Positions 36,191 to 45,960 are shown, counted from the first letter of the stretch. The stretch: 64,000 nucleotides of DNA from an uncultured Porphyromonas sp. (GCA_934364985.1 CAKRMU010000005.1:68854-132853), one strand, 5' to 3'. Notes: generated by a model from the sequence alone, not told the origin. A program made the numbers and translations.

Positions 36191-38326
36191 ATGGGTATGA
36201 ATACAAGTAGGAGGTATGCCCTCGTTGTATCCTTATCGCTATTGCTGTGTGGCCATGTGTGGGGGCAAGAGCCGACGGAGCCTAAGGAGATGGAGGGTGA
36301 GCTATCGGAAGTGGTGGTCACGGGAACGGGGACACCGCACTACAGCAGTACGGCACCTGTCCGCACGGAGTTGATCACTCAGAGGGATATCGATCGCTTT
36401 AGCCCGCAGGACTTTTTAGGTTTGCTTTTGGGGCTTTCGGCATCTTTTGATGCGTCACATAGTGCTATGGGTGCCGGTCTTACGCTTGGGGGGTTGGGCA
36501 ATAAGTACATCTTGGTTTTGGTGAATGGCAAACGTCTCTATGGCGATATGGGAGGTCAGAGCGACCTTAGTAAGATTGACCCTTCGACGATCAAGCGTGT
36601 AGAGATTGTTAAGGGGGCCGCTTCTACGCTCTATGGGTCGGATGCGATTGCGGGCGTTATCAATATCGTGACGAAGGATCCCGGTATCGATAAGTATAAA
36701 GTGGAGAATACGACCCGCTATGGTTCGTACAACTCTCTACGGCAGAGTGATATCCTTTCGTTTACGATCGGCAAATGGAGCAGTGCCACTAAGTATTCCG
36801 GTCAGCGGACAGACGGCTGGCAGAATAGCACAGATGAGGTGTACCGCAATAAGCTTTACCACAATTCGACGACCCCCACGGTAAGCTCGTACTACAATCA
36901 TAGGGTAAATGAAGAGATTCGTTGGCACCCTGATAGTCAATGGCAAGTGTATGCTGATGGGATGCTTTACCTAAAGAAGATCATGCACCCATCGGGAGCT
37001 CCGCGGTGGCGGTCGTACAACCTGCGGTACAATGATCAGGCTGTAGGCTTGGGGGCGAGCTATCAACAGAATGACCGGATGAGCTATTCCCTCGATGCGA
37101 GCTTCGATAGACACGCCTACTATTATGACTACTACAATAGGTACCTTGACGAAATACTGCGGGAGGAGGTGCTTGATGACGGCAAGATACATTTCGTCCC
37201 CGAACCTTTTTATTTCCTACCCGGTCAGAGCTCCGTGGAGAGTGACGAGAGGCGGTGGATCGTGAATGCCAAAGCGAGTATGTCGCTATCCGAGCGGCAC
37301 ACTATGGTAGCCGGCAGTGAGGTATTGGTCAATCAGCTCTATGCTCCACGGCGTATGGCTGAGCCTTTTAGGTCGGCCACGTCGCTATCGCTGTACGCAC
37401 AGGATGAGTGGCAAATCAGCCCTGAGTGGAACGTCACCGGCGGCATCCGATATCTTTATCATCAGGCTTTCGGCTCAAACGTTACCCCTAAAGTCTCTTT
37501 TCACTATAATAATACGGACTTAGGGATACAGGTAAGGGGCGGCTACTCGATGGGCTACAAGACTCCGACGATCAAGGAGTTGTACTACGAGTATGAGCGG
37601 ACTATGATGGGCAAGCTTAGGATGTATCTCGGCAATCCAAACCTGAAACCCGAGACGTCGCATTTCGTATCCATTGGCGGGAGCTATAGCCCAAAGCGAA
37701 ACTTTACCCTGCACCTCAACGCATCGTATAATGCCCTTAGGGATATGATCGTGCTGGTACCTACCACGATGCCTAATAAATATAAGACCGACGAAGGGTC
37801 AGACTTTGACACCGCCATGCAGTACACCAATGGCGAGAAAGCCGGTATTAAGGAGATTGAAGCAACGATAACGTATCAGCCCTTGACGAGTATTAAACTT
37901 GCCACAAGCTACAGCTATACCGACGCATGGGCGGATGTGTACGACGAGAAGATCAGTAAGCAGGAGAAGCGAGTGGTCACCGAGCACCGCCGTATCGACG
38001 GCACCTCCGCCCACAAAGCTACAGCAATGGTCTCCTATATGTACGCTACCAAAGGCTACGACCTCACCATTTCGCTGAGCGGAAGAGGACAAAGCGATAG
38101 ATATTATAGGTACTATGGCACGGCGCCGGGTTATGTCCTCGCCAACCTCTCTACCCTACATCAGTTTAAGCTGCCTAAGGGTTTTGACCTCAAGGTATCC
38201 CTCGGCGTCGACAACCTCTTTGACTACAAAGAGACACATCCATATGGGTACAACTTCGGGACAACTACCCCCGGGCGTACCTATTATGCCGGCATTACGA
38301 TCGGGCTACAACGAAAAAACAAATGA
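36191..38326 (+). CDS. TonB-dependent receptor, riboswitch-controlled (corrinoid or tetrapyrrole uptake)
   Basis: Outer-membrane TonB-dependent transporter of 711 residues from ATG 36191. Frame continues upstream to a GTG at 36134, but the signal peptide (MNTSRRYALVVSLSLLLCGHVWGQ) begins at 36197, so a start at 36191 or 36197 is preferred. The TonB-box/plug region LSEVVVTGTG is followed by the plug motifs VLVNGKRLYGD and VEIVKGAASTLYGSDAIAGVINIVTK, and the barrel ends with TYYAGITIGL and a short Lys-rich tail. The cobalamin riboswitch upstream argues for uptake of cobalamin or precursors. The chelatase-like lipoprotein genes just downstream recall IhtA-IhtB heme uptake of Porphyromonas gingivalis, so the ligand may be a porphyrinoid more generally. 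Confidence 0.9.
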   Translation: MGMNTSRRYALVVSLSLLLCGHVWGQEPTEPKEMEGELSEVVVTGTGTPHYSSTAPVRTELITQRDIDRFSPQDFLGLLLGLSASFDASHSAMGAGLTLGGLGNKYILVLVNGKRLYGDMGGQSDLSKIDPSTIKRVEIVKGAASTLYGSDAIAGVINIVTKDPGIDKYKVENTTRYGSYNSLRQSDILSFTIGKWSSATKYSGQRTDGWQNSTDEVYRNKLYHNSTTPTVSSYYNHRVNEEIRWHPDSQWQVYADGMLYLKKIMHPSGAPRWRSYNLRYNDQAVGLGASYQQNDRMSYSLDASFDRHAYYYDYYNRYLDEILREEVLDDGKIHFVPEPFYFLPGQSSVESDERRWIVNAKASMSLSERHTMVAGSEVLVNQLYAPRRMAEPFRSATSLSLYAQDEWQISPEWNVTGGIRYLYHQAFGSNVTPKVSFHYNNTDLGIQVRGGYSMGYKTPTIKELYYEYERTMMGKLRMYLGNPNLKPETSHFVSIGGSYSPKRNFTLHLNASYNALRDMIVLVPTTMPNKYKTDEGSDFDTAMQYTNGEKAGIKEIEATITYQPLTSIKLATSYSYTDAWADVYDEKISKQEKRVVTEHRRIDGTSAHKATAMVSYMYATKGYDLTISLSGRGQSDRYYRYYGTAPGYVLANLSTLHQFKLPKGFDLKVSLGVDNLFDYKETHPYGYNFGTTTPGRTYYAGITIGLQRKNK

Positions 38327-38348
38327 CCCTGATTACTAACTATATTTT

Positions 38349-39386
38349 ATGAATAAGAGGATCATCAGCACGGCAATACTGGCATTAGCCTTCGCTTTAG
38401 TCGTATCTGCATGGAGCGATAAAGGGAAAACAAAACCAGAGGATAGCAATCCTGCCGACCAATTTGAGAAGAGACACGACACAGCGATTCTCCTCGTTAC
38501 CTTCGGCTCGACATCGCCATCGACCAAGGCCACATACGCACAGATAAAAGAGGTATTCCGGCAAGCATTCCCCAATACAGACCTATATTACTCCTTCACA
38601 TCTCGGATAATCATCAACCGCTTGAAGGCAAGAGGCGAGACCTACATCCGGCCTTCGCTTTGGCTTGAGAGCTTCTTAAAGAAAAAGTATAAAAACGTCT
38701 ACGTACAATCTCTGCACGTAATCCCCGGCGAGGAATATACGCTCCTCCGCGACGCTAATATCAAAAAGGAGTACAACAAACAGCTATTCGACCTCAAGGA
38801 AGATCAGCATATAATGGAATACCAAGACTGCAACTACGCCGTCCTTGGTGACCCACTCCTATCAGACGATACCTCGATAGAGCGTGTGGCGAAGTGCCTT
38901 ATTGACCTTTACGCTAAAGAGCTAAAGGCCGGCGAAGTTGTCGCATTTATGGGGCACGGCAATACTGAGGAAAGCTACCGTTTTGCCAATGAGAAGTACG
39001 ACGTATTAGAGAAAATGATGCAGGAATATGCCACGAAACAATACGGCAACGGCAGAGTATTCGTCGCTACAGTAGACTATCACGGCAAGCAATTTGGCGA
39101 CTACCTTGCGGAAGCTATCGAGCAATGCGGTGCCAAAGAGAAGATCATCAACCTACACCCATTGATGACCATCGCCGGTGACCATGCCAATAACGACATG
39201 GCAGGTGACAGAACCGAGAAAAACGGACAGCCAATACCTATGGAAGAGAGAAGCTGGAAACTTCAGCTTCAGAATATGGGCTGGGTCGTTAAGCCTACCC
39301 TTAAGGGTCTTGGCGATTACCCTGAGATCAACTATATCTACTTGGAGCATCTCAAAGTGGCCATTGCCAATGCCGACAAAGAGTAA
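38349..39386 (+). CDS. CbiK/IhtB-like chelatase-fold exported protein, copy 1, lipidation Cys lost
   Basis: 345-residue homologue of CbiK-type sirohydrochlorin cobaltochelatases with an export signal, as in IhtB, the heme-binding lipoprotein of P. gingivalis. Family sites are visible: VTFGSTSPSTKATY near residues 50-63, the histidine in AFMGHGN and the HPLMTIAGDHANNDMAGD segment. The signal region reads LVVSAWSDK: Trp22 (TGG) stands where copy 2 has the lipobox Cys (TGC), so this copy is probably periplasmic and soluble or keeps an uncleaved anchor. It begins 22 bases after the receptor, in the riboswitch transcript. Long blocks are identical to copy 2 at the DNA level, showing recent duplication or gene conversion. 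Whether it chelates metal or only binds tetrapyrroles is open. Confidence 0.82.
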   Translation: MNKRIISTAILALAFALVVSAWSDKGKTKPEDSNPADQFEKRHDTAILLVTFGSTSPSTKATYAQIKEVFRQAFPNTDLYYSFTSRIIINRLKARGETYIRPSLWLESFLKKKYKNVYVQSLHVIPGEEYTLLRDANIKKEYNKQLFDLKEDQHIMEYQDCNYAVLGDPLLSDDTSIERVAKCLIDLYAKELKAGEVVAFMGHGNTEESYRFANEKYDVLEKMMQEYATKQYGNGRVFVATVDYHGKQFGDYLAEAIEQCGAKEKIINLHPLMTIAGDHANNDMAGDRTEKNGQPIPMEERSWKLQLQNMGWVVKPTLKGLGDYPEINYIYLEHLKVAIANADKE

Positions 39387-39468
39387 CCGGTGCAACACAC
39401 CGGTTGCTTTCAAACGTACACCGAACGTAAATAACTAATTAAATAACACGTATTGATCATTTCAGATT

Positions 39469-40509
39469 ATGGACAAGAGAATTATTAGCACGGCATTACT
39501 TGCCATGGTATTTGCTTTTTTCGTATCCGCCTGCAACGGAAAGAATGAACCAAATCCAGAAAACATCAACCCTGCCGATAAGTTTGAGAAGAAACACGAC
39601 ACAGCCGTTCTCCTCGTTACCTTCGGCTCTACTTATGAAGTGCCAAAGGCTACATATGCAAGCCAAAAGGAGCTTTTCCAGAAAGCATTCCCCAATAGTG
39701 ATCTGTATTACTCCTACACATCACGCACCATCATCAACCGTTTAGAGGCACAAGGGGAGACCTTTATCCAGCCACCACTTTGGTTTCAGAGCTTCTTAAA
39801 GAAAAAGTATAAAAACGTCTACGTACAATCCTTGCACGTAATCCCCGGCGAAGAGTACACTCTGCTTCGTGATGCATATGTCAAAAAGGAGTACAACAAA
39901 CAGCTATTCGACCTCAAGGAAGATAAGCACATGAAAGAATACCAAGACTGCAACTATGCCGTTCTTGGTGACCCGCTTCTCTACGATGATGCTTCGATAG
40001 AGCACGTAGCCAAGTTCCTCGTAGATCTCTACGCTAAAGAGCTAAAGGCCGGCGAAGTCGTTGCCTTTATGGGGCACGGGAACCCGGAGGACAACTACCT
40101 CTATGCTAATGAGAAGTACAATGTTATAGAGAAAAAGATGCAGGAATATGCCACGAAGCAGTATCGCAACGGCAGAGTATTCGTCGCTACCGTAGACTTC
40201 CCGGGGAAATTATTCGGTGACTATCTTGCAGGAGCTGTTGAGCAATGCGGAGCCAAAGAGAAGATCATCAACCTACACCCATTGATGACCATCGCAGGCG
40301 ACCACGCCAATAACGATATGGCAGGTGACGACACCATGGAGGCAGGCCAACCAATACCTATGGAAGAGAGAAGCTGGAAACTTCAGCTTCAGAATATGGG
40401 TTGGACCGTTAAGGCTACCATAAAAGGTCTTGGCGATTACCCGGAGATCAATCAGATCTACTTGGAGCACCTCAAAAGAGCAATTGCCGACGCAGGCAAA
40501 GAAGATTAA
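39469..40509 (+). CDS. CbiK/IhtB-like chelatase-fold lipoprotein, copy 2
   Basis: Paralogue of the preceding gene, 346 residues. The signal ends in the lipobox FVSAC (Cys22), so it should be a lipoprotein, probably at the outer membrane like IhtB. The chelatase motifs VTFGSTYEVPKATY, AFMGHGN and HPLMTIAGDHANNDMAGD are intact. Charged and aromatic differences from copy 1 cluster around residues 55-90 and 190-220, while the stretch FLKKKYKNVYVQSLHVIPGE is identical. 82 bases separate the copies, with no terminator, so both follow the receptor under cobalamin control. Likely role: binding or demetallating a corrinoid or heme before or during uptake (inference from family). Confidence 0.85.
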   Translation: MDKRIISTALLAMVFAFFVSACNGKNEPNPENINPADKFEKKHDTAVLLVTFGSTYEVPKATYASQKELFQKAFPNSDLYYSYTSRTIINRLEAQGETFIQPPLWFQSFLKKKYKNVYVQSLHVIPGEEYTLLRDAYVKKEYNKQLFDLKEDKHMKEYQDCNYAVLGDPLLYDDASIEHVAKFLVDLYAKELKAGEVVAFMGHGNPEDNYLYANEKYNVIEKKMQEYATKQYRNGRVFVATVDFPGKLFGDYLAGAVEQCGAKEKIINLHPLMTIAGDHANNDMAGDDTMEAGQPIPMEERSWKLQLQNMGWTVKATIKGLGDYPEINQIYLEHLKRAIADAGKED

Positions 40510-40575
40510 AGGCATATATTATAGGTGACACCCAAATAAACTCATCCGTAAATAAGGTATATCACAAAAAAAGTG

Positions 40576-40583
40576 TACCTTTG
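40576..40583 (+). promoter_or_regulatory. -7 promoter box of the rubredoxin gene
   Basis: TACCTTTG fits TAnnTTTG; it lies 56 bases before the rubredoxin ATG and after the end of the chelatase operon, suggesting independent expression. Confidence 0.55.
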
Positions 40584-40639
40584 GGCAAGACCACAGATGT
40601 GGACATACAGTTTTTAATAACCAAGATAAATTCAAAACT

Positions 40640-40804
40640 ATGCGTAAATGGCAGTGTGAGCCTTGTGGCTATATTTACGACCCCGAAGTGGGCGATGAGG
40701 ATGGAGGGATTGCACCAGGTACTCGTTTTGAGGATATTCCTGACGATTGGGTCTGCCCTGTATGCGGGGCGGCAAAGTCCGACTTTGCACCCTACACAGA
40801 GTAA
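40640..40804 (+). CDS. Rubredoxin
   Basis: Small electron carrier of 54 residues binding one iron by four Cys: Cys6, Cys9, Cys39 and Cys42 in the classic CxxCG ... CPVCG arrangement, with [22 protein letters not shown] and KSDF as in the family. It begins [10 protein letters not shown] at the ATG 40640; an own -7 box lies at 40576 and a terminator at 40881-40927. It is the probable electron donor to the flavodiiron protein encoded at 15437-16630 (family knowledge plus inference), for removal of oxygen or NO. Its position after riboswitch-controlled genes seems incidental. Confidence 0.95.
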   Translation: MRKWQCEPCGYIYDPEVGDEDGGIAPGTRFEDIPDDWVCPVCGAAKSDFAPYTE

Positions 40805-40880
40805 TACAGGCACCCTCGAGAATACCTTTGCTCCGGATAAGAGCATTTGGTAGCCTCTCGAGACCGAATTAATCAGAGAA

Positions 40881-40927
40881 CCGACCGTATCGGGTAATAA
40901 CTTGCCCCGTACGGTCGGCTTTATTTT
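40881..40927 (+). terminator. Terminator after the rubredoxin gene
   Basis: A 9-bp stem, CCGACCGTA (40881-40889) with TACGGTCGG (40910-40918), extended by a GGG/CCC pairing, followed by CTTTATTTTTAGG. Confidence 0.85.
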
Positions 40928-40971
40928 TAGGAGCATCCCGAATCCTCCACCACACGACACATTAATAGATA

Positions 40972-41065
40972 AAAGCGAATACCCTGAATTCGTCCTGAGA
41001 AATACCACGTATTCACCGAGACAAATTCCCTATATTAGTTGCGGCGAATATAGGGTACCGGTAAA
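40972..41065. repeat. Dispersed intergenic repeat, copy D
   Basis: Within the 590-base region 40805-41397, which also holds the rubredoxin terminator and the promoter of the BACON gene. Four degenerate units: GCGAATACCCTGAATTCGTC, CTGAGAAATACCACGTATTC, CGAGACAAATTCCCTATATT and GCGGCGAATATAGGGTACCG. The words are those of copies A to C in alternating orientation, consistent with tandem or palindromic growth of a 22-24 base unit. Confidence 0.6.
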
Positions 41066-41221
41066 ATGGATTTTGTACAGATATTTCCAAATATTTCTAA
41101 TCAATCCCCGCAAATGCCGTGCTGCAAAGGCTTTTCGTCCAAGAATATCTAAAGAATGATATTGAAAATTGTAATGTGCAGTTTATAAAACCAGTATAAA
41201 TAATAATTTATTTTGGAATTA

Positions 41222-41253
41222 TTTGGTATTATAAAAATTTTTACTCACATTTG
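41222..41253 (+). promoter_or_regulatory. Probable promoter of the BACON lipoprotein gene
   Basis: TTTG (41222-41225), 20 bases, then CACATTTG (41246-41253), one base off TAnnTTTG. The bases that follow (41249-41267) equal those after the tnaA promoter at 18 of 19 positions. The leader would be about 140 nt. Confidence 0.5.
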
Positions 41254-41397
41254 TTTCGTTGATACTTAAAGTATCCAAAGCCACGTCATCTACTCAAGAC
41301 GATAGCGGAATGATAGGGATACTTGATTATTAGCAAATATTTAGAGTATTATTAACGCTGAGCAGTCAGCTATTTTTTAACTATTTTACCAAAGATT

Positions 41398-43047
41398 ATG
41401 AAACAGACCAACTACTTAATCGCCCTTGCGGTGACGCTACTGATCGGGTTGATGACGTCTTGTCAACCTAAAAACGATGATGGTCCCGAGGAAGCAACCC
41501 TAACACTTTCTGCAACGTCAGTTACGATTCCTAATGCCGGCGGTCAAGCTCAAGCTATCACCGTAACCACTAACCAAACGAAATGGAACGCTATCTCTAA
41601 CTCAGAATGGCTTAAGGCTTCTGTTAATGGCAACACACTTCAGATCGAAGCCACTCCTAACGAGATGGGCAAAGATCGTAGTGCTCAAATATTAGTGGTT
41701 GCAGGTGCAACGAACGAGAAAATTAACGTAATACAAACCGCTGCTGACATCGTCCTTGAGGTATCTCCTGACGCTATCGTTGTTAAGAACTCAGGCGAGA
41801 CTAAGCTCGTGAGCGTTAAGAGCAACACCGGTGCTTGGACACTCGACATTGATGAAGCAGCTCAATCCTGGATCTCTCAAAATGTCTTCAAGGATATGAT
41901 CCAGCTTGAGATCGCTCCTAACGACGGCGAGCCTCGTGAGGCTAAGCTGTACGCAAAGAGCGGTACAATACAAAAGGAAATCACCATACAGCAAGCCGGT
42001 AAGGGTAATGGATTCCATACTCCATTATTCGAAAGTTTCCCAACTCAGTACGCTCTTCTTTCTTACGAGAAAGAACAAGGGTCATTCCTAATGGGCTACT
42101 CTGCTCCAAGTCCTGGTTTGCCAAGCTGGGGTATTGAACCAACTGGTGCAATATATGAGTTTGCAACAAGCTGTGAGTTTATGCCTTCTGTTACTTACGA
42201 ATTCAATTTTGAAGGTGGCTATCTTGAGATGATCTCTTATGTAAGTACTTTAAGCTTTGAGAAATTCAAAGAAACAGGTTACATCGAATTCGTTGAGAAA
42301 GAACTTGGATTTAAGATTGACAAGAGTGGTGAGATCTACCAAGGTGTTAAAGAAGGTACTGATAAAGCCGGTAAACCGTTGAAGTACAAAGTATTGATGG
42401 GCGACGCTAAGGGTAAGGCCGCAGTGATATTCCAGATGCCAACGCCTCCGGATCCAGACCAACCAAAGGCTATGCCTACTTACGCCAATGTGCCACTTGA
42501 CGCAATGCTTGATAACGTGCTTACTACTACAAAGGTAGGCTGGAAGCTTGATGATGTCAAGAAGTATGAGGCCGCAAACAATGGTACATTCAACTCAGAT
42601 AATAAGGATAAAGAGGGTAACATTATATACGTAAGCTATGACGTGAAAGCTACTCTTCCTCTATACCACCAATACTGGTTCGTCGGTGCAGAGAACGACA
42701 CTTGGGATCCTGTAACACAATTAGGTCAGTTGCATGCTTGCGGTCAATTAGATGCTGATATCAATCGCGTATTCTGGAAAGATGAAAGAGGTACTTACTA
42801 CCAGACCAAGGAATTCAAGGAACTCATGGAGAAGGGTGGTTACGAATTCATCGCTAAGCAAGCTCCTTATTATTGGTATCAAAAGGATAATCGCGTAATT
42901 GGCGTTTGCGTACAAAACTATAAGGACTTCAACGATGGCAAGGACATTGTTAGGATTCAGGCTTATACTGAAAAAGAGGAATCCTCTATGTCTTTAATGT
43001 TGGATCCAAAAGCGAGAAGTAAGCGATTCGCAGAAAGACCTATGTAA
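41398..43047 (+). CDS. Lipoprotein with two BACON domains
   Basis: Surface or periplasmic lipoprotein of 549 residues. The signal ends in GLMTSC (Cys about 22). Residues about 33-115 and 118-198 are two BACON repeats, each with the typical pattern of small strands ending in INVIQT or ITIQQAG and a W-LKASV-like or W-ISQN centre; these domains are common in Bacteroidales cell-surface proteins binding glycans or mucin. Residues 200-549 are not recognised; they contain several aromatic-rich segments (PYYWYQKDNRVIGVCVQNY) and few charged clusters. It precedes the protease and PorV/PorQ-like genes on the same strand, with a hairpin between them. Confidence 0.78.
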   Translation: MKQTNYLIALAVTLLIGLMTSCQPKNDDGPEEATLTLSATSVTIPNAGGQAQAITVTTNQTKWNAISNSEWLKASVNGNTLQIEATPNEMGKDRSAQILVVAGATNEKINVIQTAADIVLEVSPDAIVVKNSGETKLVSVKSNTGAWTLDIDEAAQSWISQNVFKDMIQLEIAPNDGEPREAKLYAKSGTIQKEITIQQAGKGNGFHTPLFESFPTQYALLSYEKEQGSFLMGYSAPSPGLPSWGIEPTGAIYEFATSCEFMPSVTYEFNFEGGYLEMISYVSTLSFEKFKETGYIEFVEKELGFKIDKSGEIYQGVKEGTDKAGKPLKYKVLMGDAKGKAAVIFQMPTPPDPDQPKAMPTYANVPLDAMLDNVLTTTKVGWKLDDVKKYEAANNGTFNSDNKDKEGNIIYVSYDVKATLPLYHQYWFVGAENDTWDPVTQLGQLHACGQLDADINRVFWKDERGTYYQTKEFKELMEKGGYEFIAKQAPYYWYQKDNRVIGVCVQNYKDFNDGKDIVRIQAYTEKEESSMSLMLDPKARSKRFAERPM

Positions 43048-43105
43048 ATCAGTAGTCAGCCTTTAACATACCATAAAGGATAAAAGACTACTTGTGGAAC
43101 TTAGT

Positions 43106-43154
43106 ACCCCACTTTTCAAGGTCTGCTTATTACTCCGGACCTGAAGAGTGGGGT
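43106..43154 (+). terminator. Intercistronic hairpin between the BACON and protease genes
   Basis: ACCCCACT (43106-43113) pairs perfectly with AGTGGGGT (43147-43154), continued inward by TTCA/TGAA and GGTC/GACC. No T-run follows, so it may be a partial terminator or mRNA-processing hairpin that uncouples the two genes. Confidence 0.5.
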
Positions 43155-43194
43155 CATTAAAAGTCAGAATTAGAACCAGCAATAATATTTACAG

Positions 43195-45960
43195 ATGAAA
43201 AGATACTTTTGGCTACTGACGTCAATCATCGTCTTTTTCGCCACAGGGTGTACAAAAGAGCGATTGTCACAAGAGGAAATCTCTGCACAAGCCGATAATC
43301 AAGTGCTGAGATCAGATACTTCGCAAGACTTACTAAAATATGGCAAACCTCTCCCAGGGAAAATCATCGTGAAGGTTTCAAGGGAGATGCAAAGCGAAAT
43401 GAAGATCTCAAAAAGAGGGGAGATACAGATGAATAGCGTCCCTTCGCCCCTCAGCTCAGCTCTAAATACGCTTAAAGCCTCCAATATGGAGCGATTATTT
43501 CGCATCGACCCTCGCTTTGAAGAGCGCAAAAAGAGGGACGGGCTGGACCTCTGGTATGAAGTGACCATTGACAAGAATATGGAGATGGTACATGCTCTCA
43601 AGACGATGAGTGAAGTGCCGGGTATTGACCACGTGGAATACGAACCTGAGGTCGCCATGCTAAGCGACAACAGCCAACCGGCATTTGATTTATTGGGTTT
43701 CCAGAATAGGGGAACAGAACTGCCTTTCAACGACCCAATGTTAGCACAACAATGGCACTACAATAACACAGGTAGCATTAGTGGAAGTGTTATGGGTGCT
43801 GATATTAACCTATTCCGTGCTTGGAAGTTGACCACAGGTACTCCAAATGTTATTGTCTGCGTAGAGGATGGTGGCGTAGATATACGGCACAAGGATATCA
43901 TTGACAATATGTGGGTAAACGAAGCCGAGTACAATGGTAAACCGGGTGTCGATGACGATAAGAACGGATTCGTGGATGATATCTATGGATACAACTTTGC
44001 GGATGACAAAGGACAACTAAACCCGGATGGTGACTTCCACGGCACCCACGTAGCCGGTACCGTAGCCGCACGTAATAATAACGGCATTGGTGTAGGAGGA
44101 ATAGCAGGTGGCGATGGTACTCCTAACTCAGGTATCAGGATTATGTCTACTGGCGTTTTCTCTGGCGAGAAAGGCCAAGGCGGATTTGCAAAGGCGTTTG
44201 TTTATGCAGCTGACAATGGAGCTGTCATATCTCAAAATTCTTGGGGTAGCCAAATCCCTGGAACAACCCCAAAGTCGCAACGTGTTGCTATTGATTACTT
44301 CATTAAAAACGCTGGTTGTGATAATAATGGTAATCAACTACCTAACTCTCCAATGAAGGGTGGTGTGGTAATTATTGCTGCCGGAAATGAGAACTCTGAG
44401 GAGCGGTACTCCCCCGGTGAGTATGAGCCTGCTATCACTGTTAATGCTATGGGACCGGATTTCACCAAAGCATCCTACTCAAACTTTGGTACTTGGACAG
44501 ATATCACTGCTCCTGGTGGAGATCAAGGAAAGTTTGGCACCCGCGGTGGTGTATTGAGTACTCTTGAAGCAGATACTTATGACTTTTATAATGGTACTTC
44601 AATGGCATGCCCTCACGTATCCGGTATCGCAGCATTGGTCGTTTCGTATAGAGGAGGTCAGGGCTTCACGGCTGCTGAATTGGAGAAATATCTCCTTGCC
44701 TCTGCACGCGACATTGATATGTATAATCCAAGATACGAAGGTAAATTAGGGGCAGGCTATATAGATGCCTATCTTGCTTTGACTTTAAAGAATGAGAACA
44801 AGGCACCGGAAACACCCAAGTTCTTACCTGAGAAATCTAAAGATAATGACTTCGAAGCGGTTACCATTTACTGGGAAGTCCCTAAGGATGCCGATGACGG
44901 AGAACCGGCAAAATACGAACTATATATTTCAGACAAGCCTCTCAATACTGGCAATTATACCAAAGCGACTCGCATTGGCAATGACAAGGGCTATATTGGG
45001 AGTATGAATAAAGAGGCAGGCGACGAGGTAAGCTACACAGTCAATAATCTTAGGCATAGTACCACTTATTACTTTGCGATTGTGGCAATAGATCGTTGGG
45101 GGCTTAAGAGTGCACCGGCGTTTATGGAGACCAAGACTAAGGTCAATAATCCTCCGGTTGTCTCCAACGTACCTAATGAGCCTATTACCGTTGTTGACAT
45201 TCAGGGTACCGTAGAATATACTCTTATGGTCAACGACCCTGATGGGCATAAATGGGATTTCACCTCAGAGGGCAAACTGACAGGTGTGGGCCTCAAGAAG
45301 ACCGAACAAGGGATCAATGTACGTATCCGTCCGGTGCTGACACAAGGCGAATATAGTTTCACTATCACCGTAACCGATGAATTGGGTAGCTCAAACAAAT
45401 ACGAGATCCCATTCAGGGTAATCAATGTCAAAGCACCAGAGTTGATAGATCAGCTACCAAACACTTTGATCGGTGTTGAGAATGATCCAATGACTCTTGA
45501 CCTCAGCAAAGTCTTTAAGCCACAAGAATTACTTCAATTCACCTACAAAGCTACTTCCAGCAATGGGTCTGTAGCTTCGGCAGTGATCGATGGCTCAAAA
45601 CTCACAATCAAGGCTTTCCAACCAGGTAAGACGACTATCGATATCACGGTATCCAATGGGTACTACGAGACTCGTACCAGCTTTGCAGTAACTGTCACCA
45701 AGAATGTGGATAGTCAAGTTTATGCTATCTGGCCTCTTCCTATGAAGGATAAGCTGAACCTTTGGGTCAATCCAAAGAGCTCAAAACCAGTGATTACGAT
45801 CTATACCATAACAGGTGAAAAAGTATTGGATAAAACACTGATTGTAGACCACGAGGGAATGACAACCGTCAAGGTGAAGAACTTAGCTCCCGGCACTTAC
45901 AGACTACTTGTTACAGGTACGGGCAATAAACCATACGAGCAGGTGGTTCAGAAGAGATAA
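43195..45960 (+). CDS. Subtilisin-like serine protease (S8) with lipobox and type IX (Por) C-terminal sorting domain
   Basis: Secreted protease of 921 residues. The signal ends with the lipobox-like FFATGC (Cys about 19). A propeptide follows (to about 165). The S8 catalytic domain has Asp225 (VEDGGVD), His282 (FHGTHVAGT) and Ser469 (GTSMACPHVSG), so the triad is complete. A fibronectin type III-like domain covers about 535-650, two more all-beta segments follow, and the last 80 residues (from QVYAIWPLPMKDKLNLWV, ending KPYEQVVQKR) form a type IX secretion sorting domain with the LAPGTYRLLV core. Lipobox plus sorting domain in one protein is unusual. The PorV/PorQ-like gene is 25 bases downstream. 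Confidence 0.9.
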   Translation: MKRYFWLLTSIIVFFATGCTKERLSQEEISAQADNQVLRSDTSQDLLKYGKPLPGKIIVKVSREMQSEMKISKRGEIQMNSVPSPLSSALNTLKASNMERLFRIDPRFEERKKRDGLDLWYEVTIDKNMEMVHALKTMSEVPGIDHVEYEPEVAMLSDNSQPAFDLLGFQNRGTELPFNDPMLAQQWHYNNTGSISGSVMGADINLFRAWKLTTGTPNVIVCVEDGGVDIRHKDIIDNMWVNEAEYNGKPGVDDDKNGFVDDIYGYNFADDKGQLNPDGDFHGTHVAGTVAARNNNGIGVGGIAGGDGTPNSGIRIMSTGVFSGEKGQGGFAKAFVYAADNGAVISQNSWGSQIPGTTPKSQRVAIDYFIKNAGCDNNGNQLPNSPMKGGVVIIAAGNENSEERYSPGEYEPAITVNAMGPDFTKASYSNFGTWTDITAPGGDQGKFGTRGGVLSTLEADTYDFYNGTSMACPHVSGIAALVVSYRGGQGFTAAELEKYLLASARDIDMYNPRYEGKLGAGYIDAYLALTLKNENKAPETPKFLPEKSKDNDFEAVTIYWEVPKDADDGEPAKYELYISDKPLNTGNYTKATRIGNDKGYIGSMNKEAGDEVSYTVNNLRHSTTYYFAIVAIDRWGLKSAPAFMETKTKVNNPPVVSNVPNEPITVVDIQGTVEYTLMVNDPDGHKWDFTSEGKLTGVGLKKTEQGINVRIRPVLTQGEYSFTITVTDELGSSNKYEIPFRVINVKAPELIDQLPNTLIGVENDPMTLDLSKVFKPQELLQFTYKATSSNGSVASAVIDGSKLTIKAFQPGKTTIDITVSNGYYETRTSFAVTVTKNVDSQVYAIWPLPMKDKLNLWVNPKSSKPVITIYTITGEKVLDKTLIVDHEGMTTVKVKNLAPGTYRLLVTGTGNKPYEQVVQKR

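Noticed and set aside
43106..43154. Full terminator splitting the BACON and protease genes
   Set aside because: The hairpin is strong but no T-run follows, so complete termination is not supported.
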